Shown here one piece after another: positions 1-5,877 of a DNA stretch of 14,380 nucleotides (position 1 is the stretch's first letter; the number at the start of each line of letters is the position of its first letter). The notes under the pieces were generated by a model. The model ran no database searches. It was given only the letters and a program-made list of their open reading frames with translations, and had not been told where the DNA came from. The translations under genes and the position numbers were made by a program. Source of the DNA: Bacteroidales bacterium (GTDB lineage: Bacteria > Bacteroidota > Bacteroidia > Bacteroidales > UBA7960). Location of the stretch: the NCBI GenBank assembly GCA_007128045.1, contig SKYG01000175.1, positions 1 through 14,380 of the forward strand, in the 5' to 3' direction.

Positions 1-539
1 AAGTCAAGCCTGTTAACCTTGATGGTGACTTCCAGCCGGGTACTTTCCGGAAAGGAGGTGATGTAGGCACTCAACACCTTTGCATCATTCGACTCCACGA
101 TACGGGCAATTTCTCCCAGAGAGTAGTCCTGGTGACTGACTTCCAGCACCAAAATACTGCCCGGCTGCTTTACTGATGCCATTTCTGACATCATGGAAAT
201 AATTCGGGAAAGGGTGATCGATCCAAGGTAAATACCATTATCATCCAAAACAGGCACCAGGCTAAGCTTTTCGGTGGCGGCCACCCTGACCACCTCGTAA
301 AAATGCTGCGACTGCAGCACGTATGGGCGATTATATGAAAGGCGCTGCTTTCCGATCGGCTCTGAAGGATTGTCAAGATTCAGTATATCCAATTCAGAAA
401 TCACACCCAAATATTTATCACAACCTATAACAGGCAGGTGAGACACCTTTAAGTCTTCCATCATCAACAAGGCTGTATCACCTGTCTCAGAGGTTTTTAA
501 GGGTATCACCAATTCGTTGTAAAGGTTTCTTGGCAACAT
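1..539 (-). CDS. CBS-domain protein with ACT-like C-terminus (partial, 3' end off window)
   Basis: The reading frame opens at ATG (537-539, reverse strand) with MLPRNLYNELVIPLKTSET and stays open to the window edge, giving 179 codons. Two CBS motifs are visible: residues ~8-55 (VSHLPVIGCDKYLGVISELD) and ~65-117 (LSLVPVLDDNGIYLGSITLS). From ~128 a beta-rich segment (SILVLEVSHQDYSLGEIARI) looks like the start of an ACT domain. CBS pairs usually bind adenine nucleotides and regulate an attached or partner protein; no catalytic domain is seen here. Small CBS proteins of about this size are common in Bacteroidota and often lie near NAD kinase and pdxJ. pdxJ is about 2.6 kb away, and a NAD kinase gene beyond the left edge is only a guess. 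No clear promoter was found upstream on the minus strand. Confidence 0.8.
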   Translation of the reverse strand, partial: MLPRNLYNELVIPLKTSETGDTALLMMEDLKVSHLPVIGCDKYLGVISELDILNLDNPSEPIGKQRLSYNRPYVLQSQHFYEVVRVAATEKLSLVPVLDDNGIYLGSITLSRIISMMSEMASVKQPGSILVLEVSHQDYSLGEIARIVESNDAKVLSAYITSFPESTRLEVTIKVNRLD

Positions 540-595
540 GCTTTAATACGCTATTTATTGGTGAAGGTAAAAAAAATTTATGAATCAGAAATTAC

Positions 596-603
596 TATAT
601 TTG
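596..603 (+). promoter_or_regulatory. Candidate Bacteroidota -7 box upstream of tRNA-Gly
   Basis: TATATTTG fits the Bacteroidota -7 consensus TAnnTTTG. No convincing -33 TTTG element lies 19-21 bp upstream, and the tRNA starts about 90 nt downstream, so a leader would have to be processed. It is the best promoter candidate in this gap, but the region is AT-rich and a chance match is possible. Confidence 0.3.
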
Positions 604-694
604 CATTTATAAGAACCTGTACCGTGAAAAGCATTGGGTAGTTTCGATAAGTGGTACCGATCAGGTCGTCATAACCCCTTAAAACCCTGATTAG

Positions 695-766
695 GCGGAA
701 GTAGCTCAGGGGTAGAGCATCAGCTTCCCAAGCTGAGGGTCGTGGGTTCGAATCCCATTTTCCGCT
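695..766 (+). tRNA. tRNA-Gly(CCC)
   Basis: A 72-nt cloverleaf can be drawn by hand. The acceptor GCGGAAG pairs with TTTCCGC (one G-T pair). The D-arm GCTC...GAGC encloses AGGGGTA. The anticodon stem TCAGC/GCTGA holds the loop TTCCCAA, so the anticodon is CCC. The T-arm is GTGGG-TTCGAAT-CCCAT, and the discriminator base is T. No CCA is encoded. It reads GGG codons. It stands alone, divergent from the CBS gene, and is followed by an intrinsic terminator. Confidence 0.95.
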
Positions 767-784
767 CTGTAGTCTCATATAATA

Positions 785-809
785 AGCCTGGTGCAATCCC
801 GGGCTTTTT
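785..809 (+). terminator. Intrinsic terminator of tRNA-Gly
   Basis: Stem AGCCTGG / CCGGGCT (7 bp with one G-T pair), a 7-nt loop and a TTTTT tail. It lies 19 nt after the tRNA 3' end on the same strand. Confidence 0.8.
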
Positions 810-917
810 ATCTTCTGCCTGTATGATTCATGCTTTTAATTCAGGTCAGATGCTAGGCGCCGGAAGCAGCCAACATAGTAGGTTAGAAAGCAAGAACATA
901 TTATAATTATGATTGCG

Positions 918-925
918 TAACTTCG
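918..925 (+). promoter_or_regulatory. Candidate -7 box of the APC permease gene
   Basis: TAACTTCG differs at one position from TAnnTTTG and lies 22 nt before the ATG at 948, so the leader would be short. No -33 TTTG is evident. The short leader has no Shine-Dalgarno sequence, as is usual in this phylum. Confidence 0.4.
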
Positions 926-947
926 CACCAACAAAGTTGCGACTGTG

Positions 948-3077
948 ATGGTATTTAAAAAGAAGACCGGATTAAAGAGAGAGCTCGGACTAGTGGACGT
1001 GATTGCCATTAGCACCGGCGCCATGATCAGCGCAGGCTTCTTTCTTTTGCCCGGTATTGCAGCCATGCAAACCGGGTCGTCTGTATTCCTGGCATATTTT
1101 TTAGCGGCAATACTGATGCTGCCAGCCATGTTCAGCATGGCGGAAATGGCCACCGCAACACCTAAAGCAGGTGGCGCCTACTTTTTCATTGACAGAAGCC
1201 TGGGCCCCTTATTCGGAACAATCGGGGGTATAGGTAACTACCTGGCCCTCATCATGAAAACTTCATTCGCATTGATAGGGATGGGGGCTTATGCTGCCCT
1301 GTTCTTTGATGTTCCGATCCGCCTTACTGCCATCGTGTTCGGAATCGTTTTTATGCTGACAAACATATTGGGTGTAAAAAAAACATCCGGTCTGCAACGT
1401 GTTCTTGTCTTATTGCTGCTCATAGTTCTCATGTTTTTTGTCGCAGAAGGATTGCGGGAAGTGTTTTTTTCTTCAGACACTGGAGAATATCTCAGAAACT
1501 TCACACCATTTCTTACCAATGGCTTTGAAGGCCTGATGGCCACTACCGGACTTGTCTTTGTTTCATACCTGGGCCTGACCCAGATTGCCAGCATGTCGGA
1601 AGAGATTAAAAAGCCTGAGCGTAACATCCCCCTGGGAATGATACTATCACTGATCATTACAGCCGTCATATATGTATTTGGGGTGATGGTCATGGTCGGT
1701 GTGATCCCTCCCGAACAATTATTCAACGACCATGCACCTGCTTCAAGTGCAGCCCTACGCATCTTTTCACTGCTGCCGCCTCAGACAGGCACCCTGCTCA
1801 TCATCTTTGCCGCTGTTACTGCCTTTGCCTCTACAGGAAATGCAGGCATGTTGACAGCCTCCCGCTTCCCGCTTGCCATGTCGCGCGACAAATTATTGCC
1901 CGGCGTCTTCAGCAAAATCAGCATGTTCAACACCCCGGCATGGTCCATCCTATTTTCCGGGCTGCTATTATTTGTCGTCGTTGTTTTCCTCAGTGAAAGC
2001 GACATTGCAAAAATGGCGAGCAGCTTTCAGCTAATGATCTTTATCTTGCTGAACGCCTCTGTGATCGTGATGCGGAAAAGCCGAATCGAAGCATATGACC
2101 CGGGCTACCGAACACCCTTTTTCCCCTGGATGCAGATAGCCGGCATCATATGCTATTTCTTCCTGATCATCTATATGGGATGGGGCCCTGGTTTATTTAT
2201 CATGGGAGTAACCATCTTAGCCATTGCCTGGTACTGGTATTATGCCCGGAAAAATACAAAGCGTGAAGGAGCTATTTTTCACTGGTTTGCCCTTTTAGGA
2301 AAACTGGAACACAAAGAACTCGAAAACGAATTTCTTCATATCCTGAAAGAAAAAGGACTGCGCGATGGAGACCCTTTCGATGAAATGATCGTTCAGGCAA
2401 ATATTACTTACCTGGGAAGAAAAAGAATCTCTTTCAGGTCGCTCGTCAAACTGGTCTCTCATGATCTGTCAACGAAGATCGGGCATGTGGGTAAAGAGGA
2501 GATAAAAAAGGAATTCCTGGCAGGAACCGGCATTGACCCAGCCCTGGTCATCCCACAGGTATCCATCCTATATGGCAAGGTCGCTTCAATCGAAAAACCA
2601 ATCCTTCAGGTCGTGATCTCAGAAAGAGGTGTTAAAAAACCCATCATCAAGGGCGAAACTGGCACCGAACACAATATCAGGGTTTTCTTATTTATGCTGA
2701 ACCGGTTCGACAGACCCAAACAACGATTGCGTTTTCTTTCACGCCTGATGGATATCGTGGAGAGGGATCGTTTTGCAGAAGATATAACCACACTCAAAAA
2801 CCCGCGAGAAATGAAGGAATATCTGTTGCATAACGACAGATACATTACCTTACACCTTCAGAAATACACCCCCCAGGAGGCCTTCATCAACAAAACACTG
2901 AAAGAAGTCAGACTGCCTGCCGATGTGCTGGTGGCCATGATACAGAGAGGCGAACAAACTATTACACCACGGGGAGACACCACATTACAGGAAAACGATA
3001 TTATCACCATTATTGGTGAGCCCAAAGGGATCAAGACACTGTTTATCAAATATATTCATAATCAACCGACTGATTAA
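948..3077 (+). CDS. APC-superfamily permease with EIIA-like and RCK_C (TrkA_C) regulatory tail
   Basis: A 709-residue inner-membrane transporter, about 250 residues longer than a plain APC permease. Residues ~12-432 carry the APC core with about 12 hydrophobic segments and the early glycine-rich motif STGAMISAGFFLLPG (22-36). A soluble tail follows. Residues ~495-612 resemble a PTS EIIA type 2 (fructose/nitrogen-type) domain, but the position of the phosphorylated His in the usual IPH motif is Gln537 (LVIPQVS). Residues ~632-705 match an RCK_C/TrkA_C ligand-binding domain (LPADVLVAMIQRGEQTITPR, then TLQENDIITIIG). This architecture suggests amino-acid or cation-linked uptake gated by a cytosolic ligand; the substrate cannot be told from sequence. 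An in-frame GTG at 945 directly precedes the chosen ATG. pdxJ follows 49 nt later. Confidence 0.9.
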   Translation: MVFKKKTGLKRELGLVDVIAISTGAMISAGFFLLPGIAAMQTGSSVFLAYFLAAILMLPAMFSMAEMATATPKAGGAYFFIDRSLGPLFGTIGGIGNYLALIMKTSFALIGMGAYAALFFDVPIRLTAIVFGIVFMLTNILGVKKTSGLQRVLVLLLLIVLMFFVAEGLREVFFSSDTGEYLRNFTPFLTNGFEGLMATTGLVFVSYLGLTQIASMSEEIKKPERNIPLGMILSLIITAVIYVFGVMVMVGVIPPEQLFNDHAPASSAALRIFSLLPPQTGTLLIIFAAVTAFASTGNAGMLTASRFPLAMSRDKLLPGVFSKISMFNTPAWSILFSGLLLFVVVVFLSESDIAKMASSFQLMIFILLNASVIVMRKSRIEAYDPGYRTPFFPWMQIAGIICYFFLIIYMGWGPGLFIMGVTILAIAWYWYYARKNTKREGAIFHWFALLGKLEHKELENEFLHILKEKGLRDGDPFDEMIVQANITYLGRKRISFRSLVKLVSHDLSTKIGHVGKEEIKKEFLAGTGIDPALVIPQVSILYGKVASIEKPILQVVISERGVKKPIIKGETGTEHNIRVFLFMLNRFDRPKQRLRFLSRLMDIVERDRFAEDITTLKNPREMKEYLLHNDRYITLHLQKYTPQEAFINKTLKEVRLPADVLVAMIQRGEQTITPRGDTTLQENDIITIIGEPKGIKTLFIKYIHNQPTD

Positions 3078-3089
3078 CAGTTTTTTCTG

Positions 3090-3097
3090 TACTTTCG
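3090..3097 (+). promoter_or_regulatory. Candidate -7 box of pdxJ
   Basis: TACTTTCG differs at one position from TAnnTTTG and lies 29 nt before the pdxJ ATG, in the 49-nt gap after the permease gene. No terminator is seen in the gap, so read-through from the permease is also possible. Confidence 0.4.
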
Positions 3098-3126
3098 TCG
3101 GATAGAGTTCAATAAAAAGTAAGCCC

Positions 3127-3843
3127 ATGACCAGATTAAGCGTAAACATCAACAAAATAGCCACCCTGCGCAACGCACGTGGCGGCAATATTCCCGATGT
3201 GGTCAAAGCCGCCATCGACTGCCAGGATTTTGGCGCCCAGGGAATCACCGTACACCCCCGCCCCGACGAACGGCACATCAGGTATCAGGATGTGCACGAC
3301 ATCAGACCTGTTGTACATACCGAATTCAATATCGAAGGATATCCAAACCGCAAATTTATAGACCTGGTTATCGGCGTGAAACCCGAACAGGTAACCCTGG
3401 TGCCGGACCCACCAAATGCACTGACTTCCAATGCCGGATGGGACACAGCCAAACATGGCGGCTTTCTGAAAGAAGTGGTGGCCGAATTTCATGACGCCGG
3501 AATACGGACATCCCTGTTTATTGACACAGAACCGGAATTGATCTTTAAAGCCGCCGAAACAGGAACAAACCGCGTTGAACTATACACCGAACCGTATGCC
3601 GTACAGTTTCACCAGGATCGCGACAAAGCCATCAAACCATTCATAGCCGCAGCCGAAACCGCACATCAGGCCGGACTCGGCCTCAACGCAGGCCACGACC
3701 TGAACCTCGACAACCTGAAGTTCTTCGCACAACATATCCCCCACCTGCTCGAAGTATCTATCGGCCACGCCCTGATTAGCGACGCCCTGTACCTCGGCCT
3801 GGAAAATACCATACAGCTTTACCTTAGAGAGTTGAGGAGTTGA
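3127..3843 (+). CDS. pdxJ: Pyridoxine 5'-phosphate synthase
   Basis: A 238-residue protein of normal family length. PdxJ condenses 1-deoxy-D-xylulose 5-phosphate with 3-amino-2-oxopropyl phosphate to pyridoxine 5'-phosphate, the ring-closing step of the DXP-dependent vitamin B6 pathway, in the cytosol as a TIM-barrel octamer. Diagnostic segments are the start MTRLSVNINKIATLRNARGG, TVHPRPDERHIR with catalytic His43, EFNIEG with Glu70, LVPDPPNALTSNAGWD, and LNAGHDLN with His190, followed by the phosphate-binding SIGHALISDAL. ATG 3127 fits the family start. The last five codons (ELRS-stop) are made of the 8-bp tandem array that continues into the intergenic region, so the repeat supplies the stop codon. 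Confidence 0.98.
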   Translation: MTRLSVNINKIATLRNARGGNIPDVVKAAIDCQDFGAQGITVHPRPDERHIRYQDVHDIRPVVHTEFNIEGYPNRKFIDLVIGVKPEQVTLVPDPPNALTSNAGWDTAKHGGFLKEVVAEFHDAGIRTSLFIDTEPELIFKAAETGTNRVELYTEPYAVQFHQDRDKAIKPFIAAAETAHQAGLGLNAGHDLNLDNLKFFAQHIPHLLEVSIGHALISDALYLGLENTIQLYLRELRS

Positions 3844-3915
3844 GGAGTTGAGGAGTTGAGGAGTTGAGGAGTTGAAGAGTTGAGGAGGTGAGGAGTTGAA
3901 GGAGCTGAAGGAGTT
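3829..3915 (+). repeat. Octamer tandem array A, unit GAGGAGTT
   Basis: About ten 8-bp units. The first six or so are perfect and the distal ones drift (GAAGAGTT, GAGGAGGT, GAAGGAGCT). The array overlaps the last codons of pdxJ and runs about 70 bp past the stop. The unit is nearly the reverse complement of the array upstream of the next gene (AAACTCCT). Confidence 0.95.
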
Positions 3916-3962
3916 TAATCGAACAAAAGGCAGCGCGTAAATGTTGTTTAATATTAACTTTG

Positions 3963-4070
3963 AGCCCGCTCCTAAAACAACTTTTTTTTGTTTCCCGCAG
4001 ATTTCGCATATAAACGCATATATTAACCTTTTGATTTTCAGTGAAATTAAATCAGCGTAATCAGCGGGCT
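3963..4070. repeat. Nested inverted repeats with ~10-bp periodic GCAGATT/AATCAGC units
   Basis: Two 5' arms can pair with the same 3' arm. AGCCCGCT (3963-3970) is a perfect 8-bp complement of AGCGGGCT (4063-4070). A longer imperfect arm starting CCCGCAGATTTCGC (3994) pairs with AATCAGCGTAATCAGCGGG (4050-4068). The left arm contains CGC-initiated units roughly every 9-10 bp (CGCAGATTT, CGCATATAAA, CGCATATATT). This resembles dispersed intergenic repeats I associate with Bacteroidota genomes, which I cannot check here. No ORF is credible in this gap. Confidence 0.75.
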
Positions 4071-4090
4071 AAAACTTTTCGTAGTGGTCT

Positions 4091-4158
4091 CAACTTTTAA
4101 CTCTTAAACTTTTAAACTCTTAAACTCCTAAACTCCTAAACTCCTAAACTCCTAAACT
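4091..4158 (-). repeat. Octamer tandem array B, unit AAACTCCT
   Basis: Eight to nine units: proximal copies vary (AACTCTT, AAACTTTT, AAACTCTT), then four perfect AAACTCCT copies, ending 9 nt before the VUT start codon. Read on the minus strand the unit is AGGAGTTT, one base off array A. Confidence 0.95.
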
Positions 4159-4167
4159 TATCCCCCC

Positions 4168-4866
4168 ATGTTATTGACGCCAAAGAAACGCGACCAGGCA
4201 GAATTGCTATACCTGATCCTTGGTGGCCTGTTTATCACCTCGCTGGTAACCAGCAACCTCATATTTCAGAAGTTCTTTTCCTGGAGCCCCTTTGGATGGT
4301 ATACCTTCGAACTGAGCGTAGGCATCATTGCCTATCCGATTACCTTCCTGGTAACAGATATCATCTCAGAAGTATATGGCAGGCGTCGCGCCAATCGTGT
4401 TGTCCTCGCCGGAGTATTTGCCAGCATGTTTTCCCTGGCCATCGTGATGGTATCTTCCACCGCACAAGCTACCGAGTGGTCGCCGCTGAGCAACGCTGAA
4501 TTCAATAAGACATTCAACTATACCTTTATCGCAGTAAGTGCTTCGATGGCAGCCTACCTACTGGCACAGCTCCTGGATGTACAGCTGTTTCATTTCTGGA
4601 AAAGGCTTACCAAAGGAAAACACCTTTGGCTAAGAAACAATTTGTCTACCATGGCCAGCCAGTTTGCCGATACCTTTGTGATCATCGGCCTGTTATGTAC
4701 CTTTGGAGTCATCCCATGGGAGCTTTTTAGACCCTTGGTAATCAATGGGTTTCTGTTCAAGGTGCTCTTTGCCATGATTGACACACCATTTGCATACCTG
4801 CTCATATACGGACTGCGACGACACTTTGGCCTAAAAGGGCATGGAGCGGAGCTGGAACTGCGATGA
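4168..4866 (+). CDS. yhhQ: VUT-family queuosine precursor transporter
   Basis: A 232-residue integral membrane protein with about six hydrophobic segments. Characteristic stretches are YPITFLVTDIISEVYGRR (56-73), LLAQLLDVQLFHFWKR (131-146) and LRNNLSTMASQFADT (155-169), which define the YhhQ/VUT family. E. coli YhhQ imports preQ0/preQ1 for queuosine modification of tRNA, and many VUT proteins are annotated this way; the exact substrate here is inferred. ATG 4168 follows array B by 9 nt with no Shine-Dalgarno. No promoter box was recognised because the upstream 70 bp are all repeat. The stop TGA is the first element of array C. No queuosine synthesis gene lies in the window. Confidence 0.93.
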   Translation: MLLTPKKRDQAELLYLILGGLFITSLVTSNLIFQKFFSWSPFGWYTFELSVGIIAYPITFLVTDIISEVYGRRRANRVVLAGVFASMFSLAIVMVSSTAQATEWSPLSNAEFNKTFNYTFIAVSASMAAYLLAQLLDVQLFHFWKRLTKGKHLWLRNNLSTMASQFADTFVIIGLLCTFGVIPWELFRPLVINGFLFKVLFAMIDTPFAYLLIYGLRRHFGLKGHGAELELR

Positions 4867-4921
4867 ATTGTTGAATTGTTGAATCGTTGAGTTGTTGAGT
4901 TGTTGAACTGTTGAGTTGTTA
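4864..4921 (+). repeat. Octamer tandem array C, unit RTTGTTGA
   Basis: Seven 8-bp units (ATTGTTGA, ATTGTTGA, ATCGTTGA, GTTGTTGA, GTTGTTGA, ACTGTTGA, GTTGTTAA). It starts at the stop codon of the VUT gene, just as array A starts at that of pdxJ. All units keep TTGA or a close variant while the first positions drift. Confidence 0.93.
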
Positions 4922-4938
4922 ACCCGGTAACCCTTTGA

Positions 4939-5007
4939 GGACAGGTCAAGCCCTGTCCCTACAGTGCCACGATGCAAGGATTCGTTGACAGGTCAAGCCC
5001 TGTCAAC
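4939..5007. repeat. Two hairpin repeats, core GACAGGTCAAGCCCTGTC
   Basis: An identical 18-bp core occurs at 4940-4957 and 4987-5004. The first copy extends to a 7-bp stem GGACAGG/CCTGTCC. The second extends to a 9-bp stem GTTGACAGG/CCTGTCAAC. Where the stems differ, both strands change so that pairing is kept. The loop TCAAGC is the same. No T-tract follows, so these are not typical intrinsic terminators. Confidence 0.9.
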
Positions 5008-5015
5008 ACAGCGTG

Positions 5016-5080
5016 CTCTGCGAATCACTCCGCGACCCTCTGCGGTTATTTCCCCGCAACCCGCAACCCTAAACCCACAA
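5016..5080. repeat. CTCTGCG periodic repeat followed by heptamer array D (CCCGCAA-type)
   Basis: CTCTGCG, CTCCGCG and CTCTGCG start at 5016, 5028 and 5038, roughly one helical turn apart. They are followed by four 7-bp units at 5053-5080 (CCCGCAA, CCCGCAA, CCCTAAA, CCCACAA). The heptamers end 4 nt before the hydrolase ATG, so they form its immediate 5' leader. Confidence 0.85.
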
Positions 5081-5084
5081 CACT

Positions 5085-5864
5085 ATGAACCTGCACTACG
5101 AAAGATACGGAACCTCCGGCCGCCAGCCGCTGATCATTTTGCACGGGCTGTTTGGGTCGTCCGACAACTGGTCCAGCCTGGCAAAACGCTTTGCTGAAAA
5201 TGGGTATGATGTGATCGTGCCGGATTTAAGAAATCACGGACAGTCGGGCCATAGCGACACCATGACCTATCAGGCCATGAATCAGGACCTGCAAGAGCTG
5301 ATTGACTCACTGGATTTACCTGTTGTTCATCTGCTCGGACATTCTCTGGGTGGTAAGGTGGCCATGACGTTCGCCCAGGACATGCCTGAAAAAGTTGACA
5401 AGCTGATTGTTGCCGACATGAGTCCGCAGGCCACCAACGGAACCATTCACAGCAAACTGATCGACAGTATGCTGTCTGTTGATTTCGACCAGGCATCATC
5501 ACGAAGAGACATCGAAGCCCAGCTTAAAGGCAGCATCCCGGATGACCGCATCCGGCTCTTTCTGTTAAAAAACATTGTCCGTAAAGATAAATCCACCTTC
5601 AGGTGGCAAATAAACCTTGAGGCCATAAAAAACAACCTTGGTGAAATATTTCGTGAGATCGAAGTGGCAAACACCTACACCAAGCCTGTGCTGTTCCTCA
5701 GGGGGGAGAAATCTGATTATATCCCTGACAAAGCCATCCCACGAATAAAAAAACTATTTTCCGGTGCCCGGTTCGAAACCATAAAAAACGGCACACACTG
5801 GCTGCATGCCGATAACCCGGAAGACTTCTCCAGGGAGGTGCTGAGATTTTTAGGAAAGGCCTGA
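5085..5864 (+). CDS. Alpha/beta-fold hydrolase, YbfF-like esterase
   Basis: A 259-residue soluble hydrolase. It has the oxyanion region LIILHGLFGSSDNW (16-29), the strand VIVPDLRNHGQSGHS (43-57), the nucleophile elbow LLGHSLGGK with Ser87, the likely acid Asp211 (RGEKSDYI) and the general base His238 (NGTHWLHAD). The order and spacing match the YbfF/esterase branch of the alpha/beta hydrolases; the natural substrate is unknown. The start ATG lies right after heptamer array D. An upstream in-frame extension would be made of repeat sequence and is unlikely. It is the last of the plus-strand genes and converges on the oxidoreductase gene with only 13 nt between stops; no terminator hairpin was seen there. 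Confidence 0.93.
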   Translation: MNLHYERYGTSGRQPLIILHGLFGSSDNWSSLAKRFAENGYDVIVPDLRNHGQSGHSDTMTYQAMNQDLQELIDSLDLPVVHLLGHSLGGKVAMTFAQDMPEKVDKLIVADMSPQATNGTIHSKLIDSMLSVDFDQASSRRDIEAQLKGSIPDDRIRLFLLKNIVRKDKSTFRWQINLEAIKNNLGEIFREIEVANTYTKPVLFLRGEKSDYIPDKAIPRIKKLFSGARFETIKNGTHWLHADNPEDFSREVLRFLGKA

Positions 5865-5877
5865 TCCCGGTAAAAGC

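Noticed and set aside
1289..1762. 157-codon open frame antisense to the permease
   Set aside because: Shadow of a well-supported membrane protein gene; low-complexity composition and no domain.
3136..3492. 118-codon open frame antisense to pdxJ
   Set aside because: It lies wholly inside pdxJ, has no recognisable family features and reflects third-position GC bias of the real gene.
3829..4158. The octamer arrays as a CRISPR-like array
   Set aside because: Units are 8 bp with no spacers between them; these are simple tandem repeats.
5179..5195. TGGCA...TTGC sigma54-like -24/-12 match
   Set aside because: It is inside the hydrolase coding region, the spacing is one base too long, and no gene starts downstream of it.
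4964..5197. 77-codon plus-strand frame upstream of the hydrolase
   Set aside because: It is made of intergenic repeat sequence and overlaps the hydrolase start in another frame.
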